DNA from: Syntrophomonadaceae bacterium
GTDB lineage: Bacteria > Bacillota_B > Syntrophomonadia > Syntrophomonadales > Syntrophomonadaceae
Reading direction: 5' to 3'
DNA: 7,531 nucleotides
Assembly: GCA_030627145.1 (NCBI GenBank)
Contig: DAOUSQ010000045.1
Coordinates: forward strand, 1 to 7,531
The position numbers and the translations under genes are program-made. How positions within the stretch are numbered: position 1 is the stretch's first letter; each line of letters starts with the position of its first letter. Below the pieces are notes generated by a model. It searched no databases. It was not told the origin of the DNA and saw only the letters and a list, made by a program, of their open reading frames with translations. This document shows positions 6,729 to 7,531 of the stretch, one piece after another.

Positions 6729-7265
6729 ATGCTTTTATCAATTCTTACTGTTGTTTCACAATGGGCGATTCCTTTTCTCCTACTGGTAGTACCCATATAT
6801 GGTTACATAAAAAAAGTGCCTGTGTACGAAGCATTTGTAGAAGGAGCTGAAGAAGGCTTCACCACTGCCGTAAAGATTATCCCTTTTCTTGTAGGAATGA
6901 TGGTTGCAATTTCAGTTTTTAGAGCATCGGGAGCTATGGAATACCTCACCCAAATTGTTGAGCCGCTCACCTCTCGCATAGGTGCTCCTTCAGAAGTCCT
7001 TCCACTAGCAATAATGCGTCCTCTTTCAGGAAGTGGTGTTCTGGGGCTATCTACCGAATTAATGAGAATATATGGGCCCGATTCTTTTATTGGAAGGCTG
7101 GCTTCGGTTATGCAGGGTACAACTGATACCACTTTTTTTGTTTTAACCGTATATTTTGGATCAGTAGGGATAAAAAAATACCGTTATTCTATTGTAACGG
7201 GTTTAACTGCGGATATTACAGGTTTTATTGCAGCATTATATATTTGTAATCTAGTATTCCGATAA
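6729..7265 (+). CDS. spmB: Spore maturation protein B (nucleoside recognition/Gate domain)
   Basis: SpmB is the membrane partner of SpmA in spore core dehydration, and the two are nearly always adjacent. The 178-residue length is typical. It has an N-terminal hydrophobic segment (about 9-27), PVYEAFVEGAEEGF at 31-44, a second segment KIIPFLVGMMVAISVF at 49-64, and the strongly conserved LPLAIMRPLSGSG at 91-103 and SVMQGTTDTTFFVLTVYFGS at 126-145, ending in a hydrophobic C-terminal segment (about 156-175). The ATG at 6729 has GGGGGAGG about 10 nt upstream, inside the end of spmA, so the two are probably translationally coupled. Nothing is missing or disrupted. In Bacillus the pseudouridine synthase gene rluB follows; here the next 266 bp are non-coding. 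Confidence 0.96.
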   Translation: MLLSILTVVSQWAIPFLLLVVPIYGYIKKVPVYEAFVEGAEEGFTTAVKIIPFLVGMMVAISVFRASGAMEYLTQIVEPLTSRIGAPSEVLPLAIMRPLSGSGVLGLSTELMRIYGPDSFIGRLASVMQGTTDTTFFVLTVYFGSVGIKKYRYSIVTGLTADITGFIAALYICNLVFR

Positions 7266-7273
7266 AATATGTC

Positions 7274-7291
7274 ATATTATATTTATAATAT
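7274..7291. repeat. AT-only palindrome just after spmB
   Basis: ATATTATA (7274-7281) and TATAATAT (7284-7291) are perfect inverted arms around two T residues, starting 9 bp past the spmB stop. It contains no G or C, so as RNA it would be only weakly stable; simple AT-richness could explain it. Confidence 0.4.
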
Positions 7292-7299
7292 AACTTTCG

Positions 7300-7349
7300 C
7301 ACTTAACAGAATAATATTTTTTTATTCCATAAAAAATATTATTTAAGTG
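7300..7349 (+). terminator. Long AT-rich stem-loop downstream of spmB, possible bidirectional terminator
   Basis: An inner perfect 13-bp stem pairs 7310-7322 with 7331-7343 around an 8-nt loop (TATTCCAT). An outer 6-bp stem pairs CACTTA (7300-7305) with TAAGTG (7344-7349), leaving a 4-nt bulge (ACAG) on the left. The ascending arm contains a run of T and the descending arm a run of A. It is the best candidate for transcript termination after spmA-spmB, but the stem has few G:C pairs and no T run follows it, so it is not a classical intrinsic terminator. Confidence 0.45.
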
Positions 7350-7358
7350 ATAGGTGAA

Positions 7359-7531
7359 GGGTTAGACGTGAGGGGTGAGACGTTAGACGTGAGACGAAAA
7401 AATTCCCGTCCCTTGTAGGGGCAGACCCGCGTGTCTGCTCGGGTTTAAAGTGGAACGTTAGACGTGAAGCAAATAATCATTGACTTAGCTGAATTTGATT
7501 ACAAGAACTCCTAACGTTTAACCCCTAACCC
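7359..7531. repeat. Intergenic composite repeat element (GTTAGACGTGAG units, MITE-like)
   Basis: The 12-mer GTTAGACGTGAG occurs at 7361-7372 and 7382-7393, 21 bp apart, and with one mismatch at 7457-7468. The block begins with GGGTTAG (7359-7365) and the window ends with its exact reverse complement CTAACCC (7525-7531). A second inverted pair, CGTTAG (7381-7386) and CTAACG (7511-7516), lies inside. No open reading frame of note is present, and the tail (7469-7510) shows nothing recognisable. The layout resembles a small non-coding mobile or dispersed repeat about 173 bp long, but the right boundary coincides with the window edge, so its true extent is unknown. Confidence 0.55.
7405..7443. repeat. 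GC-rich palindromic hairpin nested in the repeat block
   Basis: GCAGAC (7421-7426) pairs with GTCTGC (7433-7438) around CCGCGT; the stem extends outward by a G-T and a G-C pair (7419-7420 with 7439-7440). CCCG (7405-7408) is also complementary to CGGG (7440-7443). The core TGTAGGGGCAGACCCGCG resembles a small dispersed palindromic repeat that I recall from intergenic regions of several unrelated bacterial groups; that is memory, not a search result. It stands out from the AT-rich surroundings. Confidence 0.5.

Noticed and set aside
7480..7508. TTGACT at 7480-7485 as the -35 of a promoter reading out of the window
   Set aside because: No acceptable -10 follows at 16-18 nt; the sequence there (ACAAGAACTC) is far from TATAAT.
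7359..7531. CRISPR-like array made of the GTTAGACGTGAG repeats
   Set aside because: There are only three short imperfect units at uneven spacing (21 and 75 bp), with no regular unique spacers and no cas genes.

Overview
The window looks like an ordinary chromosomal stretch of a low-GC, endospore-forming member of the Firmicutes, most likely class Clostridia. Reasons: the genes are AT-rich and all on the + strand, most have strong GGAGG-type ribosome binding sites, there is a condensin-accessory scpA-scpB pair, and three or four genes belong to families found mainly in spore formers (YtfI-like DUF2953, YtfJ/GerW, SpmA, SpmB). The species cannot be named from the sequence alone.

Layout. Bases 2-2392 hold the 3' part of a very long tRNA nucleotidyltransferase gene with DHH, DHHA1, paired CBS and class II nucleotidyltransferase modules; its 5' end lies outside the window. 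It overlaps a site-2-protease-like M50 membrane metallopeptidase (2376-2996). Next come scpA (3012-3734), scpB (3736-4248) and a DUF1992 (DnaJC28-type) protein (4253-4804). The spacing is tight: 17 bp overlap, then gaps of 15, 1 and 4 bp, so these five genes look like one transcription unit. After 41 bp comes a DUF2953 membrane protein (ytfI-like, 4846-5553), which overlaps ytfJ/gerW (5508-5933) by 46 bp. A 194-bp gap with an inverted repeat separates this from spmA-spmB (6134-7265), a two-gene unit with a 1-bp gap. The last 266 bp (7266-7531) are non-coding: AT-rich hairpins, then a repeat cluster built from GTTAGACGTGAG units around a GC-rich hairpin, bounded by short inverted ends.

How the genes relate. 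The first half is housekeeping: tRNA 3'-end maturation, a membrane protease, and the kleisin and winged-helix partners of SMC for chromosome segregation. The second half is sporulation: YtfJ/GerW is linked to germination enzyme function and SpmA/SpmB to spore core dehydration. A good match to a forespore sigma-G promoter lies inside the ytfI-like gene just upstream of ytfJ, and a weaker sigma-E-like site precedes spmA, which would let the late genes be switched on separately.

I found no convincing new biological system. The items most worth a second look are the terminal repeat element, the three-module tRNA nucleotidyltransferase, the ytfI/ytfJ overlap with its internal sporulation promoter candidate, and the ytfJ-spmA gap.
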